Numbered from the stretch's first letter, positions 26,411-36,059 are shown. The stretch is 64,000 nt of DNA from Mucilaginibacter terrenus (GCF_003432065.1 NZ_QWDE01000003.1:248001-312000); one strand, 5' to 3'. Made by a program: numbers and translations. Notes: generated by a model from the sequence alone, not told the origin.

Positions 26411-28134
26411 TGCCTTTAGCTCCTATTGTTCTTTTTGTTTATAGTCGTCCTGAACACACCAGGCAGGTGCTGACTGCATTGGCAGCTAATGAACTTGCAA
26501 ATGACTCGACCCTGTACATTTTTGCTGATGGGGCAAAACATGACGCGGATGCAGAAGCACTAAAGAATATTGAAGAAACCCGCAAAGTTATAAGGGAGAA
26601 GCAATGGTGCCGGGAGGTTTTCATTACTGAGTCTGTAGCCAACAAGGGACTAGCCGGTTCTGTTATTTCCGGTGTTACCCAGGTGGTAAATAAACATGGC
26701 GCTGTAATCGTTTTGGAAGATGATCTGATCACTTCCAGGTACTTCCTGCGCTTCATGAACGAAGCACTTACAACTTACCGCGAAGAGCAAAATGTATTAA
26801 GCATTGGGGCGCTCAACTTTTTCGCCGCAGATGATGCCGTAAGTGACACGTTTTTTGTACCAATACCCGACTGCTGGGGCTGGGCTACCTGGGCGGACAG
26901 ATGGCAGCTATTTGAGCCTAACCCTCAAAAACTATTAAATCAGCTTAGGGAGCAAGGGCTTATAAGTAAATTCAACCTCCACGGAGCTTACCGCTTTGAA
27001 GACATGCTGATTGACCAAATAAAAGGCAATGTCAACTCCTGGGCCATACGCTGGCAGGCAGTGGCCTATCTGGAAAATAAACTAACCTTGTATCCAAAAC
27101 ATTCGGTCACTAAAAATATTGGCTTTGGTGCCGGCGGAACTCACGGCGGGAACGACCAGTATACCGGTAAGATAAAGTTTGCCGAAACGCCTGTAAAGGT
27201 GAAAAAACTCCTTGTTGCAGAAAATGAATCTATCACGCGGAAAATGATAGAGGGATATCGCGAGGTTACCTTACCGTCCCAAAAAGCAAAGGCAAAACGA
27301 GCCATTCGCGAACAGGTAAAACAACTCATCCCACCGGGGCTTAGCAGTTTGTACAGAAAAGCACGCCCACACAAGGGAAGCTCGGTAATGTGGGCCGGTA
27401 ATTACAAAAACTGGGAGGAAGCGCAAAAAGAAACATCGGGTTATGAAGATGCTTCCATCCTTCAAAAAACGAAGGCGGCCATACTGAAGGTGAAGAACGG
27501 TGAGGCGGCCGGTGAGCGCGATTCGGTATTGTTCGACAAAGTTCCTTACAGTTGGCCGGCAATTGCCGGTCTGCTAAAAGCAACCGCAGAGAACGACAAT
27601 AAATTAAATGTAATAGATTTCGGAGGTGCCTTAGGTTCCAGCTATTTTCAGTTTAAAGCCATAGCACCATTTGGTGCCAAACTTCAATGGACGGTAGTAG
27701 AGCAGCCCGCTTATGTAGACCCAGGCAATGCAGATGTAGCAGACGGAGTATTAAATTTCGCCTACACCATTGACGAGGCACTGCAAAACAACAAGGCAAA
27801 CGTATTGCTGCTATCCAGCGTGCTGCAATACTTGCCAAACCCTTACGGGTTTGTTGCTTCGTTAAGTAGTTATAACTTTAAATACATACTTATCGACAGA
27901 ACATCATTTATAGCTGGTAACGAGCAGCGCTTAACTATACAAAACGTACCATCGAGCATTCACCGGGCATCATACGCCTGCTGGTTCTTTAACGAAGAAG
28001 TGTTTATTGCCGTCTTTAAAAACAATTATCAACTTATAGCAGATTTTGACAGCCATATAGATTACCCGTCCAAAGCTGAAGATGGTGCAAAGCTATATTG
28101 GAAAGGCTTTTTATTTAAACTGAATGAAGCTTAA
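26410..28134 (+). CDS. Two-domain protein: GT2/GNT-I-like transferase fused to a TIGR04325-type methyltransferase
   Basis: 574 residues. The N-terminal half (about 1-290) is a GT-A domain: VLFVYSRPEHTRQVLTAL, VANKGLAGSV, VLEDD (about 107-111) and DCWGWATWADRW. A basic linker (about 290-325) leads to a C-terminal domain (about 330-574) with SAM-like VIDFGGALGSSYFQFK, VVEQPAYV and LLLSSVLQYLPNPY, the pattern of the LIC12133-type putative methyltransferases. The continuous frame shows a true fusion, suggesting that sugar addition and modification are linked. Domain family names are from memory. Confidence 0.78.
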   Translation: MPLAPIVLFVYSRPEHTRQVLTALAANELANDSTLYIFADGAKHDADAEALKNIEETRKVIREKQWCREVFITESVANKGLAGSVISGVTQVVNKHGAVIVLEDDLITSRYFLRFMNEALTTYREEQNVLSIGALNFFAADDAVSDTFFVPIPDCWGWATWADRWQLFEPNPQKLLNQLREQGLISKFNLHGAYRFEDMLIDQIKGNVNSWAIRWQAVAYLENKLTLYPKHSVTKNIGFGAGGTHGGNDQYTGKIKFAETPVKVKKLLVAENESITRKMIEGYREVTLPSQKAKAKRAIREQVKQLIPPGLSSLYRKARPHKGSSVMWAGNYKNWEEAQKETSGYEDASILQKTKAAILKVKNGEAAGERDSVLFDKVPYSWPAIAGLLKATAENDNKLNVIDFGGALGSSYFQFKAIAPFGAKLQWTVVEQPAYVDPGNADVADGVLNFAYTIDEALQNNKANVLLLSSVLQYLPNPYGFVASLSSYNFKYILIDRTSFIAGNEQRLTIQNVPSSIHRASYACWFFNEEVFIAVFKNNYQLIADFDSHIDYPSKAEDGAKLYWKGFLFKLNEA

Positions 28135-29146
28135 CTTCTGCACTTTGTTCAACACAGCCTACCTTGCAAAGGGCATAGCACTGTACGAGTCGCTGCAGCA
28201 GCAATGTGCTTCCTTTCACTTATACATTGTTGCTTTTGATGCTAAAACGTACCAGATATTAACAGAGCTGGCGTACCCCGATGCAACTATAATCAGCCTG
28301 GATCAACTGGAGAACAAGGAACTGCTAGCTGTAAAACCGGGCCGCTCGGTTGCCGAATATTGCTGGACCTGTACACCAGCAACCGTGAGATATTGCATAG
28401 ATAACTACAACCTGGATAACTGCACTTACCTGGATGCTGACCTTTACTTTTACTCTGACCCGACGACGCTAATCCATGATATGGGTGAAAGCTCTGTGTT
28501 GATTACCCCTCATAACTATCACCCAGCTTATGACCAGAGCGCCGCAGCAGGTATATATTGCGTTCAGTTCGTAACGTTTAAGAATACAGTTGACGGTAAT
28601 ATCGTATTAAACTGGTGGCTGCAAGCATGCCTTAACTGGTGTTATGCGCGATACGAAGATGGGAAAATGGGTGACCAGAAATACCTGGACAGCTGGCCAT
28701 ACATGTTTAATGGCATATACATCTGCCGCAACGCGGAAGCCGGCCTTGCCCCATGGAACGCACTTAATTATAAATATTCGGAACATAACGACAACCTCGG
28801 GGTAGATGGTAACAAGTTAGTGTTTTATCATTTTCACGACCTTAAATACCTTTCGGACGGCAGATGGTTTTTAGGCGGATACGATTTACCAGGCGACGTA
28901 ATAGAAAAGGTTTATAAACCTTACCTCGCAAGGCTGGAGAGTATCGATAAAACTATAAAACAGCAATACCCGGGCACAGACAGCCTTAACGCGCTTGACG
29001 TGCAGCAAGTGACTGCATTAAGCAGCAAATACAAACTGGGTATCTATAAGATGGATCTGAAAAAATCTGCACGGCAATTCTTTTCGGATGTATTCTTTGC
29101 TTCAAAAAGAAAATATTACCAAAAGAACTACATTAAAATAGATTGA
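28124..29146 (+). CDS. GT8-like glycosyltransferase
   Basis: 340 residues. N-terminal MKLNFCTLFNTAYLAKGIALYES is typical of GT8-like transferases that scan 'start from a position and many small transfers'; the DxD metal motif is in YLDADLYFY (about 104-112). Later blocks are GIYCVQFVTFKN and KLVFYHFHDL. It overlaps the fusion gene by 11 bp and is followed by a TTGA overlap. Donor unknown. Confidence 0.72.
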   Translation: MKLNFCTLFNTAYLAKGIALYESLQQQCASFHLYIVAFDAKTYQILTELAYPDATIISLDQLENKELLAVKPGRSVAEYCWTCTPATVRYCIDNYNLDNCTYLDADLYFYSDPTTLIHDMGESSVLITPHNYHPAYDQSAAAGIYCVQFVTFKNTVDGNIVLNWWLQACLNWCYARYEDGKMGDQKYLDSWPYMFNGIYICRNAEAGLAPWNALNYKYSEHNDNLGVDGNKLVFYHFHDLKYLSDGRWFLGGYDLPGDVIEKVYKPYLARLESIDKTIKQQYPGTDSLNALDVQQVTALSSKYKLGIYKMDLKKSARQFFSDVFFASKRKYYQKNYIKID

Positions 29147-30033
29147 TCGAGCTGTCCTACATTATCGCTACCCGCAACCGCTTGCTATTTCTGCGCATTA
29201 CACTGGAACGATTGATAGCAAACCTACAACCCGGGGAAGAGATTGTGGTGGTGGACGGTGATAGCAGAGATGGCAGCAAAGAATACCTGCAAGGATTGTA
29301 TACTGATGGCCGTATACAGCAGTTTATATCCGAGCCGGACAAGAACCAAGCGCACGGGTGGAACAAAGCAATGTTGATAGCGCGTGGCGAGATCATCAAG
29401 AAAATAATTGACGACGATGTGTTCTGTTACGCCGCCATTCGCCAATGCAAAGCTTATATGCTGCAACATTCGGAAGTGGATGTCGTGATCTCTAATGACC
29501 TTGGCTCCTCGCTTAACAATCCGGCGCAAATTGAAAAGTACAGCCGTTTGCCGCAGTTCAGTAAATGGCAGCAAGGCGACGTACCATCTTTTACCTTTGG
29601 CGACGTGCACATGCTGATCCGGCGAAGCGCTTTGGCCTATGTAGGATTATATAACACCTCCTTTGTTATGATGGACTGGGAGTACTCGCTGCGCATTAGT
29701 TATCTTAAAGCCAGTATCATCTATTATACAGGCTACAACGCGTTGAGCGTAGCACATGAACAATCGGTAACTTCTCATAAGAACCAACAATTAGTTCAAG
29801 ATCAAGGGAAATTAGGCATGCTAATGTACAACTACGCAGGTGATGGTGCGGAGATAAGCAACTGGTCTAAACTGAAGATTTTTGCAGGCAAAAAGCTTTA
29901 CGGTAAAACACAAATCTCATCGCAACAAGTCGCATTAAACACTGATACTCTTAAAGAAATCTACAATAGTTATTACCTGTACATAGATGATTGCAACATG
30001 CAGGATAGCTTTGAATTTATCACCGGAACATGA
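29143..30033 (+). CDS. GT2 glycosyltransferase
   Basis: 296 residues, TTG start overlapping the previous stop (TTGA). GT-A motifs: SYIIATRNRLLFLRITLE, VVVDGDSRDGS, EPDKNQAHGWNKA and the acidic IDDDVF (about 88-93). The later YVGLYNTSFVMMDWEYSLR segment fits the acceptor-side region of GT2 enzymes. Cytoplasmic, building the repeat unit; donor unknown. Confidence 0.87.
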   Translation: MIELSYIIATRNRLLFLRITLERLIANLQPGEEIVVVDGDSRDGSKEYLQGLYTDGRIQQFISEPDKNQAHGWNKAMLIARGEIIKKIIDDDVFCYAAIRQCKAYMLQHSEVDVVISNDLGSSLNNPAQIEKYSRLPQFSKWQQGDVPSFTFGDVHMLIRRSALAYVGLYNTSFVMMDWEYSLRISYLKASIIYYTGYNALSVAHEQSVTSHKNQQLVQDQGKLGMLMYNYAGDGAEISNWSKLKIFAGKKLYGKTQISSQQVALNTDTLKEIYNSYYLYIDDCNMQDSFEFITGT

Positions 30034-31016
30034 AGCATTTAATAAAGCTTCGGTTTCAAAACGGCCTTAACTTCAGCGATTTTAAACGTGATGTGTTTGA
30101 CGTTAACGGAGTTAGCGAACTATTTAATTTTGAAGAAGCAGTACATCCGGACTTTGTAATATTTGGGCCTTATGGTAATGACCTGCCTCCAAAGGGCAAC
30201 TATAAACGCATAGGGTATTATTGTGAAAACATAAAGCCCGATCTTTCTATCTGCGAGTATGCGTTTGGCGTTCCAAGGGAAGAGGAGGTGAAGAACAGCA
30301 GATATACTCGTATTCAGTGGCATGGTACCCGGCCAGAAGACCTGCTTAAACCAGTGAACTATAACGCAAAAAAGATATTATCGCAAAAAACCGGCTTCTG
30401 TAACTTCCTGTATTCACACCGGGTACCCTACCGGGAGGAATTCTTTAAGCAGTTGTCTAAATACAAAAAAGTTGATGCGCCGGGGAAATCCATGAACAAT
30501 ATGGGCAGCATAGATAAGAGTTACACCGGCAGTATGTGGGAGCGCAAGCGCCGGTTTTTAGGTGAATACAAGTTTACCATTGCCTTCGAAAATGACGTTT
30601 ATCCGGGATACCAAACAGAAAAACTCTACGATGCAATGCGCGCCGATAGTTTACCCATTTATTGCGGTGACCCTTTCGTAGGCGATATTTTCGATACAAG
30701 CAGCTTTATAAACGTGAATGATTACATGGACAAGCACTGGATCAACACTAAGTTGTCGAAGTTCGGCCTGATGGATTTTGAAGATATCCGCCCTCAGTAC
30801 TTAAACGGTCCTGTTCACCGTATTAAAAGAAAGTTGAAGTCGTTAGCCCGTGAAAAGAAATACAGAAAACCGGACTTCTCTGCAGTGATCGATCGCATAA
30901 TAGAACTGGATAACAACCCTGAACTTTATTTAAAATACCTGAGTGAACCGTGGTTGAAAAACAACGTTTTGCAAACCTCCCGGGAAAAATGGGCCGGAAT
31001 CTTTAACAATGTCTGA
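30030..31016 (+). CDS. GT10 alpha-1,3/4-fucosyltransferase-like
   Basis: 328 residues, GT-B fold. The C-terminal donor-binding signature of GT10 is clear: KFTIAFENDVYPGYQTEKL (about 185-203), followed by RADSLPIYCGDP. Family members such as H. pylori FutA and animal Lewis-type enzymes transfer fucose from GDP-fucose to GlcNAc or Glc. The preceding KSMNNMGSIDKSY region is also typical. ATGA overlap upstream; 8-bp overlap downstream. Confidence 0.9.
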   Translation: MKHLIKLRFQNGLNFSDFKRDVFDVNGVSELFNFEEAVHPDFVIFGPYGNDLPPKGNYKRIGYYCENIKPDLSICEYAFGVPREEEVKNSRYTRIQWHGTRPEDLLKPVNYNAKKILSQKTGFCNFLYSHRVPYREEFFKQLSKYKKVDAPGKSMNNMGSIDKSYTGSMWERKRRFLGEYKFTIAFENDVYPGYQTEKLYDAMRADSLPIYCGDPFVGDIFDTSSFINVNDYMDKHWINTKLSKFGLMDFEDIRPQYLNGPVHRIKRKLKSLAREKKYRKPDFSAVIDRIIELDNNPELYLKYLSEPWLKNNVLQTSREKWAGIFNNV

Positions 31017-31980
31017 GCCGAAAGTATCAATCATCATCCCGGCTTATAACGCTGCTGAATACTTGCGCGAAACCATTGAAAGTGCACTTGCTCAAACTTG
31101 GTTGAATAAAGAGGTGATTGTAGTCGACAATAATTCTGCAGACGATACCTATAACGTAGCTGCGAGTTTCGGCAGCGCTATACAACTGTTAAAAGAAGTT
31201 AACCCAGGTGCGAGCTTTGCACGTAACAAAGGGCTGTCGGTTGCCACTGGCGATTACCTCCAATTTTTAGATGCCGACGATTTGCTTGCTGATAACAAGA
31301 TAGAACTTCAGGTAAACAGTATAGGTCACTTGCGAGGAATAATAGCATATGGGAAACACGTCAACTTTTTTGATGATAGCGACAAGAACACCAATATGCC
31401 AGAAAGTTATTTGTCTGCTGATTATCCCAACGGAACAACGCTGTTATACGATTTGTATGGCGGAAACGATAGCATGCTTGCAGGCGGGATGATCCCGCAG
31501 CACAGCTGGTTGGTGCCCCGTTCCGTAGTTGACGATGCTGGGTTATGGAATACAATGCTGACAGTTGATGACGATGGCGAGTTTTTTTGCAGGGTTGTTT
31601 TGAGGTCGTCCGGTATGAAATACGTGCAGGATTCAGTATGTTACTACCGCAGGCACAAGCACCAAAATAACTTAAGTGCGCAAAAACAAAGTGCCGCCTT
31701 GCATAGCGCGTTCAGATCTATTCAGCTTAAGGAGCAGCACATTAAAGATCCATCTATTGATAAGTTGCTAGCTAATCAGGCTATGCATTTGCTGAGTAAC
31801 GCTTACCCAGCCCATCCTCAGCTCTGTAGTGAAATTGAGCAGTTTATAAAAGAGAGGGGGGGGGCTACCTGGTTGCCATATCAAGAAGGCTTGCATAAAC
31901 AATTGAGAAAGTTATTTGGCTGGAAAGCTGTAAGGCTGCTTAGCTATTACAAAAACGGCGGGCACAAGAATGAACTTTAA
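31009..31980 (+). CDS. GT2 glycosyltransferase carrying a nine-G tract
   Basis: 323 residues. GT-A motifs: VSIIIPAYNAAEYLRETIE, VVDNNSADDT, GASFARNKGL and LDADD (about 88-92). A run of nine G (31856-31864) encodes the ERGGA segment at about residues 282-286. In the given sequence the frame is open; adding one G would stop after about 14 further codons and losing one G after about 16, removing the last 40 residues. This makes the gene a candidate phase-variable transferase. It overlaps the GT61 gene by 11 bp. Confidence 0.88.
   Translation: MSEPKVSIIIPAYNAAEYLRETIESALAQTWLNKEVIVVDNNSADDTYNVAASFGSAIQLLKEVNPGASFARNKGLSVATGDYLQFLDADDLLADNKIELQVNSIGHLRGIIAYGKHVNFFDDSDKNTNMPESYLSADYPNGTTLLYDLYGGNDSMLAGGMIPQHSWLVPRSVVDDAGLWNTMLTVDDDGEFFCRVVLRSSGMKYVQDSVCYYRRHKHQNNLSAQKQSAALHSAFRSIQLKEQHIKDPSIDKLLANQAMHLLSNAYPAHPQLCSEIEQFIKERGGATWLPYQEGLHKQLRKLFGWKAVRLLSYYKNGGHKNEL
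31856..31864 (+). repeat. Homopolymeric G9 tract inside a glycosyltransferase gene
   Basis: Nine consecutive G bases within coding sequence, the longest G run I noticed in the window (others reach six). Poly-G tracts of this length in surface-glycan genes are a classical substrate for slipped-strand mispairing in Campylobacter and Helicobacter. Length variation here would truncate the GT2 product and change coupling to the overlapping GT61 start at 31970. Confidence 0.8.
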
Positions 31981-33103
31981 TTCGCTTAAAAATATTGCTA
32001 AGCAATTTCCTTTTGTTTATCCTGCCCGGCTTGTTAATTCAGTTAAGGAATGGATAGATCGGGAAAATGCAAAAAGCGGAGTTTACAAAAGTGTACGCAA
32101 CCATTCTTATCTACAGCTTGAACATAGTGAGCACCACACGCATACTCTACCGGACGGGAAAGATGGCGATAAACAAAAGTTTAGCTCAAATTTGTTCTAT
32201 CAAACTGCCCCGGGCTATTTATATAACATCAAAGACTGTTACTTTTACAAACAGCATGGTTTAGTGCTCAGCCGCCGTAATGAATTGTTTACTGAGTTCA
32301 CGCATAACTTCAATATAAGTTCTCTTCGAAAATTTATCATTAGGCACCCATTTTTCACGTTCTCTACCAACGTAAAAAAAATAACGGGCACAGGTGCAGT
32401 ATTAGTATCGCCACAAAGCCATAACTATTATCACTGGTTGTTCGATGTATTGCCAAGGATCAAACTCTATAAGTCGGTCCATGAGCAAATTGATTGCTAC
32501 TGCATATCATCAGCAGTTCCTGAAAAATTTCTGGAGATTTTAACATTGTTCGGAATATCCAAAGAAAGAATACTACTTGTAAATAACCATGTTAAACTGC
32601 ACTTTGATAACTTATTCCTGGCATCGTTGCCGGGGAGCGAAGGGCGAACACCTGGCTGGGCAGTAAGTTATCTACGCGGAGTTCTACTTAATGGTACTTT
32701 AACGGATCCCAATAAAAAAAAGGTCTACTTTAAAAGAGGTGAGAATGCCGGACGCAAAGTACTTAACGAAGCAGAAGTCATCCTTCTCCTGCAAAAGGAA
32801 GGCTTCGAGATAGTTGAGCCTGATATGTTGAGTATTGCAGAACAAGCCGCGCTAACGCAAGCTGCTTCTGTTGTGGTAGGTGTACATTCCGCCGCCCTGG
32901 CAAATATCTTATTTGCCAAAGAGGGTACTACCGTGATCGAAATATTTTCTCCGGATTACTTTCGCACCGATTGCTATTTCACCCTCGCACGCATATTAAA
33001 GCTTAACTATCATTATATGGCAGGTGCAAAGCCGCAAAACGCTGCATGGGGTAACATCATCGTTGATTTAAACGAATTGAAAGACTTGTTACCCAATGAT
33101 TAA
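31970..33103 (+). CDS. GT61 glycosyltransferase
   Basis: 377 residues. The DUF563/GT61 pattern is visible: SPQSHNYYHWLFDVLPRI (about 145-162), YFKRGENAGRKVLNEAEV and GVHSAALANILFAKEGTTV (about 304-322). Eukaryotic relatives add xylose or arabinose to cell-wall glycans or O-GlcNAc; bacterial members occur in capsule and exopolysaccharide loci. Starts inside the end of the GT2 gene that holds the G9 tract. Confidence 0.88.
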   Translation: MNFNSLKNIAKQFPFVYPARLVNSVKEWIDRENAKSGVYKSVRNHSYLQLEHSEHHTHTLPDGKDGDKQKFSSNLFYQTAPGYLYNIKDCYFYKQHGLVLSRRNELFTEFTHNFNISSLRKFIIRHPFFTFSTNVKKITGTGAVLVSPQSHNYYHWLFDVLPRIKLYKSVHEQIDCYCISSAVPEKFLEILTLFGISKERILLVNNHVKLHFDNLFLASLPGSEGRTPGWAVSYLRGVLLNGTLTDPNKKKVYFKRGENAGRKVLNEAEVILLLQKEGFEIVEPDMLSIAEQAALTQAASVVVGVHSAALANILFAKEGTTVIEIFSPDYFRTDCYFTLARILKLNYHYMAGAKPQNAAWGNIIVDLNELKDLLPND

Positions 33104-34169
33104 AAAGGGTTCTTTAATTACTATCGATCTTTTACGTGCTGCAGCAGCTCTTGGGGTGTTCTATTATCATCAGCATGTTGGCTCCTTGCTTGCTAAGTAC
33201 ACCAGGTGGCAGGCATTGGCGCATACAGATAATTTTGGTGCAACTTATGCAGTTCCGCTTTTCTTTTTGCTTAGTGGATACTGTATTCATCTTTCAAATC
33301 TGAAATATCTTCAAGCCAACAAACCGCTGCCCTTAAAAGAGTATTACATAGCTCGTTTTCTACGGATTTATCCTCCGTATCTCTTTGCATTACTGTTTGC
33401 CATAGCTGTACAATATTTCACTTATGGTAAGTCGCCCAGTACCGGTGATTTTTTATGGCACCTGTTAGCCCTTCAAGGATTTAGCAGCGCATACTTTAAC
33501 ACCATTAATGCGGTGTTATGGACTATTACTGTAGAAATCGCTTTCTACTTAATTTATCCATTGTTTTATGCGGTTAGGCAAAAGGGTTCGCTTACAAAGG
33601 CTTTAATATTTACCTTTATAGTAAGCGTAACAAGTATATTAATCTGTTCATATCACGATGGTCTTACTTTCCCGACGCGCTTTTTGATTACCAACCTTTG
33701 GTTTGCCTGGTGTTGGGGTGCGTACCTTGCAGATAACGATCAACCCTTATGTTTGCACCTGCAAAAACCTTGGTTTTTAGCCTTTAATTTACTGGTGATA
33801 GTGGCTTTTGCAGCAATACGGATCATTCCAGACAACTTGCCCATTGTGTTCGATCAATTGAACATTCTTATATGGACATTGCCGTTCTTATGGGTTATAT
33901 CCAACGAGCAGTGGATTCGTTCGCATTCCAGTTTACCAGTGCGGATTTTTAGTGCTATAGGCTTGTCAAGCTATTCACTTTACCTGCTTCATCAACCATT
34001 AATCATATTAAAAAATTATTTAACGCACCGCTTTGTACCAGAGCCGCTGCAATTACCTGTACTATCAGCCGGGATAGTCGCTATACCTGCTATTTGTTGG
34101 TTAAGTTTCAAATACATAGAAACGCCTTTTACTAAAAGAAAAAAAGTTCTTGCCACAACAGCCGCTTAA
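33096..34169 (+). CDS. Membrane acyltransferase (AT3/OafA family), second copy
   Basis: 357 residues, about 10 membrane segments. Signatures: ITIDLLRAAAALGVFYYH with the conserved His, AVPLFFLLSGYCIHLSN, and LWTITVEIAFYLIYP. Predicted to O-acylate the glycan or its lipid-linked precursor. Overlaps GT61 by 8 bp and the following GT8-like gene by 20 bp. Confidence 0.9.
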   Translation: MIKKGSLITIDLLRAAAALGVFYYHQHVGSLLAKYTRWQALAHTDNFGATYAVPLFFLLSGYCIHLSNLKYLQANKPLPLKEYYIARFLRIYPPYLFALLFAIAVQYFTYGKSPSTGDFLWHLLALQGFSSAYFNTINAVLWTITVEIAFYLIYPLFYAVRQKGSLTKALIFTFIVSVTSILICSYHDGLTFPTRFLITNLWFAWCWGAYLADNDQPLCLHLQKPWFLAFNLLVIVAFAAIRIIPDNLPIVFDQLNILIWTLPFLWVISNEQWIRSHSSLPVRIFSAIGLSSYSLYLLHQPLIILKNYLTHRFVPEPLQLPVLSAGIVAIPAICWLSFKYIETPFTKRKKVLATTAA

Positions 34170-35130
34170 TGTACTTACCCTAGCTACCGGGAAACAGCTG
34201 TATATAAATCTGGCTGTAAACCTCGCAAGGTCGTTCCGTTGGTGGAATAAGGATAGTGGTATAACGTTTTACCTTGTTACCGACATGACAGATGATCTGC
34301 CGCCGGACGTAAAAAGTTACGTGAATATTATACAGATAGCTTCTGATGAGCTTGGTAAAGGATTTTCTCCTAAGCTGCATCTGGATAAAATAGCACCGAT
34401 GGGGCGCACGTTGTTCATAGATAGCGATTGCCTCGTATATGGCAGCTTGTTGCCTGTATTTGAGCGGTTTAAGGAGCGCCATGTTTCTGTAATTGGGACG
34501 CCTATACAAGACGGCGAATGGTTTGGTGACATTGCTGCGGTTTGCAAAAGATTTAGCATCGGGCAGTTGCCGAAATTTAATGGAGGCGTATACTACCTGG
34601 AGGAGGGCGAAACGGCAGGTAAAGTTTATCAAACTGCACGCGAGCTGGAGCCGCAGTATGATGCTATAGGGTTTAAACGACTCCGTAACCGTCCTAATGA
34701 CGAGGTGCTGATGGCCCTTGCTATGGAGCTGCATCAGCAACGGCCCGTTGTTGAAGATGGAACTGTATTAGCAGAATTTGTAAATTATCAATCAGGTATA
34801 AAGTCCGATGTTTTAACTGGCAAAGCGGTTTTGTTCAATACACCCGGCCACGTAAACTACCAACCTAACTGGCCGTTAACCATTGCCCGCCCACTTATCG
34901 TTCATTTTCTTGGCCATCACAATCAAACGTTGCCTTACCTTAAAGAAGCAACGCAACTGGAATATATGTTTAGCAACAACTATAGTATAGCCAAAGCCAG
35001 GTCACTTACCTTTTTAAAAGTTACCGCACCAGCTTTACTAAAGAGTACTTTAAAAAATATCCTGCGGCCGCTTTATCGTACTATAGCGGGGACACGTCAA
35101 GTTCCCCCGTCTGAAAGGATAATTGAGTAA
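34150..35130 (+). CDS. GT8-like glycosyltransferase
   Basis: 326 residues, TTG start. DxD motif in TLFIDSDCLVYG (about 92-103), then LPKFNGGVYYLEEG, matching the GT8/GT-A arrangement with NGG acceptor-loop motif; a late IVHFLGHHNQ segment supplies the C-terminal metal-ligand His seen in GT8 enzymes. The C-terminus is basic and helical, possibly membrane-associated. Substrate unknown. Confidence 0.75.
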   Translation: MPQQPLNVLTLATGKQLYINLAVNLARSFRWWNKDSGITFYLVTDMTDDLPPDVKSYVNIIQIASDELGKGFSPKLHLDKIAPMGRTLFIDSDCLVYGSLLPVFERFKERHVSVIGTPIQDGEWFGDIAAVCKRFSIGQLPKFNGGVYYLEEGETAGKVYQTARELEPQYDAIGFKRLRNRPNDEVLMALAMELHQQRPVVEDGTVLAEFVNYQSGIKSDVLTGKAVLFNTPGHVNYQPNWPLTIARPLIVHFLGHHNQTLPYLKEATQLEYMFSNNYSIAKARSLTFLKVTAPALLKSTLKNILRPLYRTIAGTRQVPPSERIIE

Positions 35131-36059
35131 TGGTCGACGTAAGCATTATAATACCTACCTATAATCGCCTTTGGAGTCTGCCAAAAGCAATAAGTAGTTG
35201 TCGCGAGCAAGGCCCAACAACAGAGGTGATCGTAATAGACGACGGCAGTACCGATGGTACTTGGGAGTGGTTACAGCAGCAACAGGACCTTACATTGCTT
35301 CGCCAGGATAACCAGGGTAAGGACTGGGCTGTTAATAAAGGGTTTGCTCTTGCAACAGGGAAATACGTTCGCTTTTTGGACTCAGACGACTGGCTGCTGT
35401 CCGGCTCTACAAAGGCGCTGTTTGAAGCTGCAGAGCGGGGCGAACTTGATGTAACCTGTGCGGGTTATCAGGTATTTACAGAAGACGAACAGTTAATAAA
35501 AGAAATACAATGGACTGTTTGCGACGACTTTTTGGCGCAACAACTTGGCGAGTGCGACTCCTCGCACTACAGTGCTTATCTTTTCAGGAAGAGCTTTATA
35601 GAAGACATACCCCACCGGCAGGAATTTGCAGCGCTAGATGATCGGCAATTCATCATAGAAGTTGCCCTAAAGTTGCCCAAAATTGGGTACGTACAGCAAA
35701 GCACCTTTGCTCACCGGGCACACGGCCGGCAAAGGCTTCAAAATGCTTCGGGGTTGACAGAAGCCGCCAGCCATTTGGCCCAACTGAATATCTATAAAAA
35801 ATGCTTTGAAAAGCTGGAGCAGGAAGGCAGGCTCACGCAGCGTTACAAGAGTGCAGCCAGCAACAAACTTTGGCACCTGGCGCATTGGATTGCTAAAACA
35901 GATATTAACACAGGCCGTGAGGTTTATAATTGGCTATATCAATTAAGTCCGGCTTTTATTCCTGGAGAGAACAGAGGTATAGCGCGCATGTACAAGTTAA
36001 TGGGCTTTGCAGCAACAGAACGGTTACTTACCATACGGCGCTTATTAAATGCCAGATAA
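35130..36059 (+). CDS. GT2 glycosyltransferase
   Basis: 309 residues, ATG sharing one base with the previous stop (TAATG). GT-A motifs: DVSIIIPTYNRLWSLPKAI, VIDDGSTDGT, and LDSDDW (about 87-92). The later LDDRQFIIEVAL region fits the ED-type catalytic base block. Overlaps the next gene by 11 bp. Donor and linkage unknown. Confidence 0.88.
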   Translation: MVDVSIIIPTYNRLWSLPKAISSCREQGPTTEVIVIDDGSTDGTWEWLQQQQDLTLLRQDNQGKDWAVNKGFALATGKYVRFLDSDDWLLSGSTKALFEAAERGELDVTCAGYQVFTEDEQLIKEIQWTVCDDFLAQQLGECDSSHYSAYLFRKSFIEDIPHRQEFAALDDRQFIIEVALKLPKIGYVQQSTFAHRAHGRQRLQNASGLTEAASHLAQLNIYKKCFEKLEQEGRLTQRYKSAASNKLWHLAHWIAKTDINTGREVYNWLYQLSPAFIPGENRGIARMYKLMGFAATERLLTIRRLLNAR

